Source: an uncultured Jannaschia sp. | GTDB lineage: Bacteria; Pseudomonadota; Alphaproteobacteria; Rhodobacterales; Rhodobacteraceae | Length of the DNA stretch: 64,000 bases | Direction: 5' to 3' | NCBI GenBank assembly: GCA_947494145.1 | Contig: CANLTZ010000013.1 | Location: 62,001-126,000 of the forward strand | Shown: positions 43,415 through 51,260 of the stretch, piece after piece | Layout of the letters: each line of letters starts with the position of its first letter | Position numbering within the stretch: position 1 is the first letter of the stretch | The notes under the pieces: generated by a model | The model's input: the letters and a program-made list of their open reading frames with translations, nothing else | Databases searched by the model: none | What the model was told of the DNA's origin: nothing | Program-made: the position numbers and the translations under genes

Positions 43415-44773
43415 ATGACCGAGATCGAGCTTAAGCGCCGGGTGCGCGGCTGGATGATGTTCGACTTTGCTTCGCAGCCCTATAACACGCTGCTGCTCAC
43501 CTTCATTTTCGGGCCCTACTTCGCCACGGTGGTGGGCGACCCCGTTGCCGCGCAATCGCTTTGGGGGTTTGCCATAGGCGCGGCGGGCATCGTGATCGCC
43601 GTTTCTGCGCCGGTGCTGGGCGCCATGGCTGACGCGTCGGGGCGGCATCTGCCTTGGATATGGGTGTTCTCAGGGCTGTACGTGCTGGGTGCAGGGGCGC
43701 TGTGGTTCGCGGTGCCAGGGGCGGAGGTGGTTCTGCCCATCCTGATCGTCTTCTGCATCGGCCTGATCGGCATGGAATTCGCCACGATCTTCACCAATGC
43801 CATGCTGCCGGGCCTGGGCCCCCGCGAAGAGGTGGGGCGCATTTCGGGTTCGGGCTGGGCACTGGGTTATGTGGGCGGGGTGTTGGCACTGATCATCATG
43901 CTGACCATGTTCGCGGAGAACGAGGCGGGGGTGACCCTGTTGGGCCAACCGCCTGCCCTGGGCCTCGACCCGGAGGCGCGGGAGGGCACGCGCTTCGTGG
44001 GCCCTTTCACCGCGCTTTGGTTCATCGTCTTCATGGTGCCCTTCTTCTTGTGGGTTCGGGCAGAGCCGCGCAGAGAGGCTGAGGCGCTGCCTCTGGCCCG
44101 GGCGCTGCGCCAATTGGGCGATACGATCCGGCGCCTGCCGCGCAGACCGGGGTTCACGGCATTTCTGGGGGCGTCGATGCTGTATCGCGACGCGCTCAAT
44201 GGGCTTTACACCTTCGGTGGGATTTACGCGGTGGGGGTGCTCGGTTGGTCCATCGTAGATGTGGGGGTTTTTGGCATTCTGGCAGCAATCACCGGAGCCA
44301 TCTTCGCCTGGATCGGCGGGCGGATCAACCGGGCGCAGGGCCCCAAACCCGTCATCGTGGGCTGCGTTTGGGCGCTGCTCGCCGCGACACTGTTGGTGGT
44401 GACCGTGTCGCCCACGTCGGTTCTGTTCGTCCCGGTTCCCGAGGGCTCGGCCCTGCCGACCATCGCATTCTACGTGTTGGGCGCGGTGATCGGTGCGGCG
44501 GGCGGTTCGCTCCAGGCATCCAGCCGGACGATGCTGACGCGGCAGGCCCATCCTGATCGGATGACGGAAGGCTTCGGGCTTTATGCACTGGCGGGGAAGG
44601 CCACGGCGTTCCTGGCGCCCTTGCTGATCGGCTGGGTGACGCTTGTCTCGGGCAGCCAGCAATGGGGCATCTTGCCCATCGCGGGCCTTTTCGTGGCGGG
44701 CCTGATCCTGTTAGCCTGGGTACAACCGGATGGGGAGAGCGGCGCATGGTCCGAAGAATCGTCTTATTCCTGA
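43415..44773 (+). CDS. UMF1-family MFS transporter
   Basis: A 452-residue inner-membrane protein with about twelve helices. The opening GWMMFDFASQPYNTLLLTFIFGPYFA is the UMF1/Atg22 signature, and RDALNGLYTFGGIYAVGVLG with AGGSLQASSRTMLTRQAHP follows later. Related proteins in fungi export amino acids from vacuoles; the bacterial cargo is unknown. GGGGG precedes the ATG by about 6 bases. The mepA start lies 28 bases inside its 3' end. Confidence 0.87.
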   Translation: MTEIELKRRVRGWMMFDFASQPYNTLLLTFIFGPYFATVVGDPVAAQSLWGFAIGAAGIVIAVSAPVLGAMADASGRHLPWIWVFSGLYVLGAGALWFAVPGAEVVLPILIVFCIGLIGMEFATIFTNAMLPGLGPREEVGRISGSGWALGYVGGVLALIIMLTMFAENEAGVTLLGQPPALGLDPEAREGTRFVGPFTALWFIVFMVPFFLWVRAEPRREAEALPLARALRQLGDTIRRLPRRPGFTAFLGASMLYRDALNGLYTFGGIYAVGVLGWSIVDVGVFGILAAITGAIFAWIGGRINRAQGPKPVIVGCVWALLAATLLVVTVSPTSVLFVPVPEGSALPTIAFYVLGAVIGAAGGSLQASSRTMLTRQAHPDRMTEGFGLYALAGKATAFLAPLLIGWVTLVSGSQQWGILPIAGLFVAGLILLAWVQPDGESGAWSEESSYS

Positions 44774-45609
44774 TAGTTGCCATGTTGGGGCTGCCGGCGC
44801 AGGCCCAGGTGGCCAAGAGCTTGTTCGGCGCTGCGCAACAGGCGTCCGACCAACGGTCCGAGCCTTTCGGCAGCTATTCGCGCGGCTGCGCCGCCGGTCT
44901 AATGCAATTGCCGGAAACCGGTCCCAGTTGGCAAGCTATGCGCCTGTCGCGCAACCGTAATTGGGGTCATCCCGCATTGGTAGATCTGGTGCAGGAGATA
45001 GGGCAGCACATGGATCGGATCGGCTGGGGCGGCATCTATGTGGGCGACCTGAGCCAACCCCGCGGCGGCCCCATGACAAGCGGCCATCGCAGCCATCAGA
45101 TCGGGCTGGACGCGGATATCTGGCTCTACCCTGCGACGCGGATGGATTTAAGCCGCCGTGAGCGTGAAAACATCAGCGCCATTTCCATGCGGCGGGCCGA
45201 TGGCGCCTTCGTCAATGACAACTGGACGCGCGGCCAGCATGAGTTGGTCAAGAAGGCCGCGCAGGATCCGCGCACGGCGCGCATCTTCATCTTTCCCGGG
45301 GCCAAGGTTCAGATGTGCAAGGATGAAACCGGGGACCGGTCCTGGCTGCGCAAGGTGCGGCCTTGGTGGGGGCACCATTTCCACATGCATGTGCGGATTT
45401 CCTGCCCGCGCGGTGCGCGCGGCTGCGTTAACCAGGATCCGCCGCCCCCCGGCGACGGTTGCGCGGAGGCGCAGGATTGGGTGAACCGCATTCTCAACCC
45501 GCCGCCGCCCGATCCTAACGCGCCCGCGCCGCGGCCCCGGCGCGATCTGACCCTGGCCGATTTGCCCCAGCAATGCGCTTCTGTGCTGTCTGCGCCTGCG
45601 CGGCGCTGA
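44746..45609 (+). CDS. mepA: Penicillin-insensitive murein endopeptidase
   Basis: A 287-residue periplasmic LAS-family peptidase that cuts DD and LD cross-links in peptidoglycan. A signal peptide ends at AQA (about residue 21). Metal and catalytic motifs: SGHRSHQIGLDADIW and RPWWGHHFHMHVRISCP. Paired Cys residues match the disulfide-rich family. GGGGAGA lies close upstream. The start overlaps the UMF1 gene and the stop overlaps the phytase-like gene by 37 bases. Confidence 0.92.
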   Translation: MVRRIVLFLIVAMLGLPAQAQVAKSLFGAAQQASDQRSEPFGSYSRGCAAGLMQLPETGPSWQAMRLSRNRNWGHPALVDLVQEIGQHMDRIGWGGIYVGDLSQPRGGPMTSGHRSHQIGLDADIWLYPATRMDLSRRERENISAISMRRADGAFVNDNWTRGQHELVKKAAQDPRTARIFIFPGAKVQMCKDETGDRSWLRKVRPWWGHHFHMHVRISCPRGARGCVNQDPPPPGDGCAEAQDWVNRILNPPPPDPNAPAPRPRRDLTLADLPQQCASVLSAPARR

Positions 45610-46427
45610 TCTCCGCGCCCGCTGCCGCGGCGGAGTTCCTGGGGCGCCATATCTGGCAGCCGCCGGGCCCGATTGCGGGCGGTATCTCCGCTTTGTGGCT
45701 GGGCGCGGGTGGCAGGGACTTCGTAGCATTGTCGGATCGGGGGGCGTGGTTTCGGGGGACGCTGTCGCGCGGCGCCGACGGCGTCGTGGACGATGTGGGC
45801 GTTGACGGATTCGGGCGGCTCATGCGCTCTACCGGGGGTGATTTGCGCGGTGGGGAAGACGATGCGGAGGCCATCGCGCGCGTAGGCGACACGTTTTACG
45901 TCGCCTATGAGGGCCAGCATCGTGTGATGAAACATGCCGATATCGCCACGCCGCCCGAACGCATTGCGCGGCCCCAAGCCTTTCGCAATCTGCAAAACAA
46001 TTCGGGGTTGGAGGCCTTGGCGGCCGATGCCGAAGGCAGGCTTTACGCCATTCCCGAGCGGTCGGGACAGCTGGAACGACCCTTCCCCGTCTATGTCTTT
46101 GACGACGATCGCTGGACCCAGCCCTTTTCGCTGCGCCGCGACGGGCAGTATCTGGTCTCTGGCGCCGATATCGGCCCGGACGGGCGGCTCTATCTGTTGG
46201 AGCGGTGGTTCGCTGTCCTTGGCTTTCGCACCCGGCTGCGCAGTTTCGACCTAGAAGGCGGCGATGAGCGGTTGGAGTTTGAGACGACGTTGGGTGCCCA
46301 TGACAACCTGGAAGGTGTATCGGTCTGGCGCGATGAGGCCGGGAGGCTACGTGCCACGCTGGTGTCGGATGACAACCTACGGCCCCTTCTGCAGGTGACG
46401 GAATTCGTCGACTACGTTTTGGATTAG
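45573..46427 (+). CDS. Exported phytase-like esterase
   Basis: A 284-residue protein with a signal peptide (cleavage near AAAA, residue 20) and the esterase-like-activity-of-phytase domain: GGISALWLGAGGRDFVALSDRGAWF, EDDAEAIARVGDTFYVAYEGQHRV, NSGLEALAADAEGRLYAIPE and NLEGVSVW, arranged as propeller-like blades. The substrate may be a phospho- or sugar ester in the periplasm; this is not settled. It begins 37 bases before the end of mepA in another frame. Confidence 0.83.
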   Translation: MRFCAVCACAALISAPAAAAEFLGRHIWQPPGPIAGGISALWLGAGGRDFVALSDRGAWFRGTLSRGADGVVDDVGVDGFGRLMRSTGGDLRGGEDDAEAIARVGDTFYVAYEGQHRVMKHADIATPPERIARPQAFRNLQNNSGLEALAADAEGRLYAIPERSGQLERPFPVYVFDDDRWTQPFSLRRDGQYLVSGADIGPDGRLYLLERWFAVLGFRTRLRSFDLEGGDERLEFETTLGAHDNLEGVSVWRDEAGRLRATLVSDDNLRPLLQVTEFVDYVLD

Positions 46428-46542
46428 GGCGGCCCGCTCGTCGGGCTTTGGCGGACCCTTTGGGCCGCAGCCTTCCTCGCGCGGAACGGCTTAGGCCCGT
46501 TGGGTCAGATGTGATAGGGTCGTGAGAACGCGAGTCCCGCCA

Positions 46543-47187
46543 ATGCCCCAAGACCCCGCCTTGTCCGAGATTGCCGCCCGCGCCCTGGCCTCCTGCGAGG
46601 CGGACAGCGTGGGGCTTTATACGTTTGACGATAGCGGTGCGTTTGAAGACGGGGTGATCCTGGGTATGCCCGACGCGTTTATCCGCGCCTATGAGACCAC
46701 GGGCATCCCGATCGATCCCATCCTGGCCGAGATGCGGAGGCACGGGCGGCCCGTATCGACGGAAACGGTGCTTGGCGCGCGCTGGACCCGGTCGCAGTTA
46801 TACCGCCGCGTGTCGGGGCGCTTTGGTCTGACGGGCTTTGCGACCTTGCCGCTTTACCGGGGTCGGGCGCTGTCGGGCGTGCTGTATCTGGGACATCGGG
46901 CCGCCGATGCGCCCTGTCGCCTGGGCGGTGACGGTCTGTGCGACATGTCGGTGCTGGCTACGCAGGTCTCCACCGAATTGATGGCGCGGCCCCGGCGACA
47001 TCCGCGGCTGACCCCGCGCCAGGATGCGGTGGCGCGGCTGGCGACGGAAGGGCTGACCAACCGTCAGATCGCCGAGGCATTGGGCACCGGTGAGGCCGCA
47101 GTGGCCAAGCACATGAAAGCGCTCAGGGCGCTTTTCGATGTGCGCACGCGAACGGCATTGGCGCGGGCATATCTGGCGGATTTTTAG
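46543..47187 (+). CDS. LuxR-type transcription regulator
   Basis: A 214-residue regulator with a C-terminal LuxR helix-turn-helix (LTPRQDAVARLATEGLTNRQIAEALGTGEAAVAKHMKALRALF). The N-terminal part looks like an autoinducer- or GAF-like sensing domain, but I do not see the Trp/Tyr/Asp set of acyl-homoserine-lactone binding confidently. The ATG at 46543 is preferred; a GTG at 46522 is possible. It lies 412 bases before the nitrilase gene, which it might control; this is a guess from position. Confidence 0.83.
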   Translation: MPQDPALSEIAARALASCEADSVGLYTFDDSGAFEDGVILGMPDAFIRAYETTGIPIDPILAEMRRHGRPVSTETVLGARWTRSQLYRRVSGRFGLTGFATLPLYRGRALSGVLYLGHRAADAPCRLGGDGLCDMSVLATQVSTELMARPRRHPRLTPRQDAVARLATEGLTNRQIAEALGTGEAAVAKHMKALRALFDVRTRTALARAYLADF

Positions 47188-47599
47188 GGCGGCGCGGGTT
47201 CGAAACGTGACGACATCTTACCCACTCTGCCTCAGGTCGGAAGCAAGCCGGTAGGGGGTCGGGCCATCGTCGACACGCCCTCTCTGCCGCGCGATGTGGC
47301 TACAGTGAGCACGAAGTTCGGGGCCGAAAGCGGTTTTCGGAAAACCTGGATCAGTACTTCCGAAAAATGTCCTGCCATGGCATTGATGTTGCACCGTTTC
47401 TCGAAAAGCTGATGTCTCAGATTTTTTCGAGAACCGCTATAGACAAGTCTGGCAGCCTTAAAGCAGCCGAGCCCGCCGCGCGGATCGCCGAACCGCAGCC
47501 CGTCTATGCCCCGGCTTGCGCCTCAGGGTCCCCGTTCGGGGACTTTGCGCCGTACCGCCCGCAGGACAGGCTATGATCATCACCACGCAGGAGAGGATC
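47188..47599. other. 412-bp gap holding a repeat element
   Basis: No gene is supported between the LuxR regulator and the nitrilase. It contains repeat copy B (47327-47441) and, just before the nitrilase ATG at 47600, a strong AGGAGAGG ribosome site. A frame through 47516-47599 is open but its residues are not nitrilase-like. Confidence 0.6.
47327..47441 (+). repeat. 115-bp palindromic intergenic repeat, copy B
   Basis: Same element as copy A. Outer arms AGCGGTTTTCGG and TTTTTTCGAGAACCGCT are imperfectly inverted, and TTTTCGGAA (47334-47342) with TTCCGAAAA (47358-47366) forms a perfect 9-bp inner hairpin. It lies in the same orientation as copy A, 4.2 kb away, with both copies in front of unrelated genes. 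Confidence 0.75.
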
Positions 47600-48568
47600 A
47601 TGGTCAAGGTTGCCGCCGTACAAGCATCGCCCGTCTGGCTGGACGCTCAGGGCACGCTCGATAAGACAATTTCGCTCATCGAAGAGGCCGGGAAGAAGGA
47701 CGTCAAGCTGATCGCCTTCGGGGAGGTTTGGCTTCCGGGCTATCCGTTCTCCATCTGGCTGCTGCCGCCGATGCAAGCCATGGAGATCGTCATGCGCCAC
47801 CGTATGAACGCCATCACGGTGGACGGCCCCGAGATGCGCGCCATCGGTGAGGCCGCGCGCAAGGCGGGCACTTATGTGATGCTGGGCTTCGCCGAACGCG
47901 ATGGCGGGTCGATCTATTGCAGCCAGGCCTTGATCGACGATCGGGGTGATTTGGTCATGAGCCGCCGCAAGCTCAAACCCACCCATATGGAGCGCACGGT
48001 TTGGGGCGAAGGCCCCGCGGATGACCTCAAGGTTACGGAAACACCCTTCGGCAAGGTGGGCGGCTTATGCTGTTGGGAAAACATGCAGCCCATCAACCGT
48101 CACGGCATGTTCCAACTGGGGGAACAGATTCACGTCGCCTGCTGGCCCAGCTTCGGCATGTTCAAGGGCGCCCCCCAGGCCTATGCGCTGTCGGCTGAGG
48201 CCAATCTGGTGCAATCCCAGTGCTATGCCATGCAGGGCGGCTGCTACGTACTCGCGCCAGGCTCAATCATCACCGAGGCGCAGCTTGACGACATCACCAT
48301 GGGCGATGAGGGCGCGGCGCAGATGGTCTTTGCCGGGGGCGGGGCGGCAGCGGTGTTCGGCCCCGATGGCCGCCGCCTGACCGAGCCCTTGGACGAATAT
48401 ACCGACGGCTTGGCCATCGCCGAGGCCGATCTGATGGCCATCGAAAGCGCCAAGGTCTTTGCCGACCCGGCTGGCCACTACAATCGCCCCGATGTGGCGC
48501 GCGAAGTTCTCAGCCGGTCTGCCGGGCCCGCCGCCCCCGCCGAGGAGCCCGAGGAGGCCGTGGCATGA
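47600..48568 (+). CDS. Nitrilase
   Basis: A 322-residue nitrilase-branch enzyme that hydrolyses nitriles to acids and ammonia. The triad is present: Glu42 (FGEVWLPGYP), Lys124 (SRRKLKPTHMERTVW) and Cys158 (GGLCCWENMQP, the CWEN signature of true nitrilases). The ATG at 47600 has AGGAGAGG just upstream. The next gene, PNPOx-like, overlaps by 4 bases. Substrate (arylaceto-, aliphatic nitrile or cyanide) cannot be told. Confidence 0.9.
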   Translation: MVKVAAVQASPVWLDAQGTLDKTISLIEEAGKKDVKLIAFGEVWLPGYPFSIWLLPPMQAMEIVMRHRMNAITVDGPEMRAIGEAARKAGTYVMLGFAERDGGSIYCSQALIDDRGDLVMSRRKLKPTHMERTVWGEGPADDLKVTETPFGKVGGLCCWENMQPINRHGMFQLGEQIHVACWPSFGMFKGAPQAYALSAEANLVQSQCYAMQGGCYVLAPGSIITEAQLDDITMGDEGAAQMVFAGGGAAAVFGPDGRRLTEPLDEYTDGLAIAEADLMAIESAKVFADPAGHYNRPDVAREVLSRSAGPAAPAEEPEEAVA

Positions 48569-49230
48569 GCGGCCCCGACGCCTTCTATACCGACGCCCAG
48601 CGCGCGCTGCAGCGCCGCGCTGGGCGCGAAGCCTTGGCCGACACGGTCTATGCCGCCATCGTGGCCCATGAATTGGGGCCCGAACATGTGGGCTTCATCG
48701 AAAGCCGGGACTTCTTCTTCTTGTCCACCGTGGATGGGACGGGGATGCCTACGGTCAGCTACAAGGGTGGCGCGCCGGGTGTTGTGAGGGTGGATGGCCC
48801 CCACCGTCTGAGTTTCCCGCATTTCGATGGCAACGGCATGTTCCGGTCCATGGGCAATGCCGACGAGACCGGCAAGATGGGCCTGCTGTTCATCGACTTC
48901 GAGACCCCGAACCGCATCCGTGTGCAAGGGACGGGCCGCGTGACCGACGACGCGGCGACCCTGGCGCGTTGGCCGGGCGCCAAGCTGGCGGTCGAGTTGG
49001 AGGTGCAGGACGTTTTCCTCAACTGCGCGCGCTATATCCACAAGCACCAGCGTGTCGAGGCGAGCCCCTATGTCCCCAACGCAAAGGGCGAACAGCCCCA
49101 TCCCGCCTGGAAGTGGATCGACGATATCCAACCCGCGCTAAGCGATGAGGAGCGCGCACGGACGACAGCCGAAGGCGGCGTGATCGATCAGGACGGCTAC
49201 ATCGACCGGCTGATGCGCGGGGTGTCCTGA
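48565..49230 (+). CDS. Pyridoxamine-phosphate-oxidase-like flavin protein
   Basis: A 221-residue split-barrel protein of the PNPOx-like family that binds FMN or a related cofactor. ESRDFFFLSTVDGTGMPTVSYKGGAPGVVRV and GNADETGKMGLLFIDFETPNRIRVQGTG are the family blocks. The role is not known; some members act on small electrophiles or reduce flavins. It overlaps the nitrilase stop by 4 bases and is closed by a hairpin, so the two form an operon. Confidence 0.85.
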   Translation: MSGPDAFYTDAQRALQRRAGREALADTVYAAIVAHELGPEHVGFIESRDFFFLSTVDGTGMPTVSYKGGAPGVVRVDGPHRLSFPHFDGNGMFRSMGNADETGKMGLLFIDFETPNRIRVQGTGRVTDDAATLARWPGAKLAVELEVQDVFLNCARYIHKHQRVEASPYVPNAKGEQPHPAWKWIDDIQPALSDEERARTTAEGGVIDQDGYIDRLMRGVS

Positions 49231-49235
49231 CGGGG

Positions 49236-49253
49236 TAGGGGGCTGGCCCCCTA
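49236..49253. terminator. Bidirectional hairpin between convergent genes
   Basis: TAGGGGG (49236-49242) pairs with CCCCCTA (49247-49253) around CTGG. It lies between the stops of the PNPOx-like and LOG-family genes and could serve both. No clear T-run. Confidence 0.55.
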
Positions 49254-49263
49254 TCGCTTGGGT

Positions 49264-50121
49264 TCACGCCTCCACCCGGCCCGGAATGTGTTCGCGCCGC
49301 GTACGGGGAAGGGGCCAGTCGTCCAGGAAGGCCAGGGCCTCTTCGGCGGTGTCGACCAAGCGGAACAGGTCGAGGTCGTCTTTGCCGATGGTGCCTGCTT
49401 CGGCCAGGGCCTCCCAATTGATGATGCGGCGCCAGAAATCGCTTCCGAACAGCAAGAAGGGCACGCGCTCCATCCGACCCGTCTGGATGAGGGTCAGGGC
49501 TTCGAACATTTCATCCAGGGTGCCGAAGCCGCCGGGGAAAACGCAGATTGCGTTGGCACGCACCAAGAAGTGCATCTTTCGGATGGCGAAATAGTGGAAG
49601 TTGAAGCTGAGTTCGGGCGTGACGAATTCATTGGGTGCCTGTTCGTGGGGCAGCACGATATTGAGCCCGATTGACCGGCCACCCGCATCGGCAGCGCCGC
49701 GATTGCCGGCTTCCATCACGCCGGGTCCGCCGCCGGTGACGATGACGTTTTCGCGCCCCCGAGTTTGGGCCAGCGAACGTTCCGTTACCAGATGGGCGAA
49801 GCGGCGGGCTTCCTCGTATTGACGGGACAGGTCGCGCAGTGTCTCGGTTCGTGCGGTGGCGGCGTCTTCGGGGCGCGGGATGCGGGCACCGCCGAACAGG
49901 ACGATGGTGGACTCGACTTCCTCTTCATCCATCAGAAGTGAGGGTTTCATCAGTTCAAGCTGCAAGCGGATCGGGCGCAGTTCTTCGCGGCAGAGGAAGT
50001 CATCATCCGCAAAGGCCAGCCGGTAAGCGGTTGACCGCGTTTGCGGTGTGTCCGGCACCTCGGTGGACGTCGTTATGTCCTCGCGCGCGTGGCGCATGGG
50101 GTGCTTGCGATGTTTCTCCAT
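49264..50121 (-). CDS. LOG-family Rossmann protein (TIGR00730-like)
   Basis: A 285-residue protein of the LOG/lysine-decarboxylase-like family. The nucleotide-phosphate loops GGGPGVMEAGNRGA and FPGGFGTLDEMFEALT are intact. Related enzymes release cytokinin bases from nucleotides or cleave AMP; the actual substrate is unknown. The longer N-terminus (about 60 residues before the fold) is typical of the pyrimidine/purine nucleotide-5'-monophosphate nucleosidase type. Start ATG at 50121 with AAGGA upstream; a second ATG at 50097 is possible. Confidence 0.85.
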   Translation of the reverse strand: MEKHRKHPMRHAREDITTSTEVPDTPQTRSTAYRLAFADDDFLCREELRPIRLQLELMKPSLLMDEEEVESTIVLFGGARIPRPEDAATARTETLRDLSRQYEEARRFAHLVTERSLAQTRGRENVIVTGGGPGVMEAGNRGAADAGGRSIGLNIVLPHEQAPNEFVTPELSFNFHYFAIRKMHFLVRANAICVFPGGFGTLDEMFEALTLIQTGRMERVPFLLFGSDFWRRIINWEALAEAGTIGKDDLDLFRLVDTAEEALAFLDDWPLPRTRREHIPGRVEA

Positions 50122-50181
50122 TGGGTGTCCTTGCATCCTGGGTTGCGCGGCGGTGTAACACCCCAGCAGGGGAGGCGCGAC

Positions 50182-51090
50182 ATGGATTGGCAAGCTGAGA
50201 TCGAGACGGCTGCGGCGCGAACACGCGGACATGTGCGGCGCACGCCGGTCATGGCGTTGCAGGTCGACGACCGTGAGATCGAGGTGAAGTTTGAGCAGGT
50301 TCAGCACACCGGCAGTTTCAAGGCGCGCGGGGCGTTCAACACGCTTCTGTCAGCCGATGTGCCCGCGGCCGGGATCGTGGCAGCCTCGGGCGGCAATCAC
50401 GGTGCGGCGGCGGCCTTCGCGGCGGCGACTTTGGGGTACCCCGCTCATATCTTCGTGCCGGAGGTGGCGGGGCCTTCCAAGATTGCCCTGATCGAACGCA
50501 GCGGGGCTACCTGTCACGTGGTGCCGGGGCTCTATGCCGATGCGCTGGCCCAAGCGCGCGCCCATGAGGCTGAAACTGGGGCCATGCAGATCCATGCCTA
50601 TGACGCGGTGCCGACCGTGGCGGGGCAGGGGACGTGTTTTCGCGAATGGGAAGACCAGGGGCTTGGGGCCGATACTGTGCTCGTGGCCGTGGGCGGCGGC
50701 GGGCTGATCGCCGGGGCGCTGGCTTGGTTGGGCGGGCGACGCAAGGTCGTGGCAGTCGAGCCTGAGTTATCTTGCGCATTGCATGCCGCATTGGAAAACG
50801 GCGGGCCGGTGGACGTGCCTGTGTCGGGTGTGGGGGCGAACGCGCTTGGCGCCAAGCGCGTTGGCGATATCTGCTGGGGGCTTGCGCAGGGGATGGAGGC
50901 CGTGACCGTGACCGACACGGCCATCGTCGAGGCGCAGCATTGGCTTTGGCGCACGGCGCGCCAATGGGTGGAACCCGCTGGCGCCTGTGCCTTGGCGGGG
51001 CTGATGTCGGGGGCTTACCGGCCAGAACCGGGCGAGCGGGTCGCGGTCTTGGTTTGCGGCGCGAACCCGGCACCGGACTTGGTCGGCTGA
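50182..51090 (+). CDS. Threonine/serine dehydratase-like PLP enzyme
   Basis: A 302-residue fold-type II PLP enzyme. The cofactor Lys47 sits in HTGSFKARGAFN, the substrate loop in SGGNHGAAAAF, and the phosphate-binding glycines in VGGGGLIAG. This matches threonine dehydratase or serine racemase-type proteins without the regulatory domain, so beta-elimination of serine/threonine (or a related amino acid) is likely. GGGGAGG lies about 8 bases before the ATG. It diverges from the LOG gene across 60 bases. Confidence 0.88.
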   Translation: MDWQAEIETAAARTRGHVRRTPVMALQVDDREIEVKFEQVQHTGSFKARGAFNTLLSADVPAAGIVAASGGNHGAAAAFAAATLGYPAHIFVPEVAGPSKIALIERSGATCHVVPGLYADALAQARAHEAETGAMQIHAYDAVPTVAGQGTCFREWEDQGLGADTVLVAVGGGGLIAGALAWLGGRRKVVAVEPELSCALHAALENGGPVDVPVSGVGANALGAKRVGDICWGLAQGMEAVTVTDTAIVEAQHWLWRTARQWVEPAGACALAGLMSGAYRPEPGERVAVLVCGANPAPDLVG

Positions 51091-51214
51091 CCCCTGGGGA
51101 CGTAGCCCGCTTGGGCCGCCCTTGATCGTCTTGGGTGAAGCGACCGGATGAGACGATGGAAGGTCACAGCGGGCCGCGTTCGTCTCATCTCTCATATGGC
51201 GAACCATGACGAAT

Positions 51215-51239
51215 AAAGGGCCCCGAAAAGGGGCCCCTT
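51215..51239 (-). terminator. Terminator of the infB operon
   Basis: On the minus strand GGGGCCCC, a loop of TTTTC, GGGGCCC and then TTTATTC form a stem of about 7 bp with a T-rich tail, 22 bases after the infB stop. Confidence 0.75.
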
Positions 51240-51260
51240 AAGTCGAGAAGCGAATGATAG

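Noticed and set aside
47200-47220. GGGTTCGAAAC, which looks like a tRNA T-arm
   Set aside because: No matching acceptor or anticodon stem exists at the right distance upstream.
43170-47441. Composite transposon flanked by the two 115-bp repeats
   Set aside because: The segment between them holds ordinary housekeeping-type genes and no transposase, and the repeats are not identical, which argues against recent joint movement.
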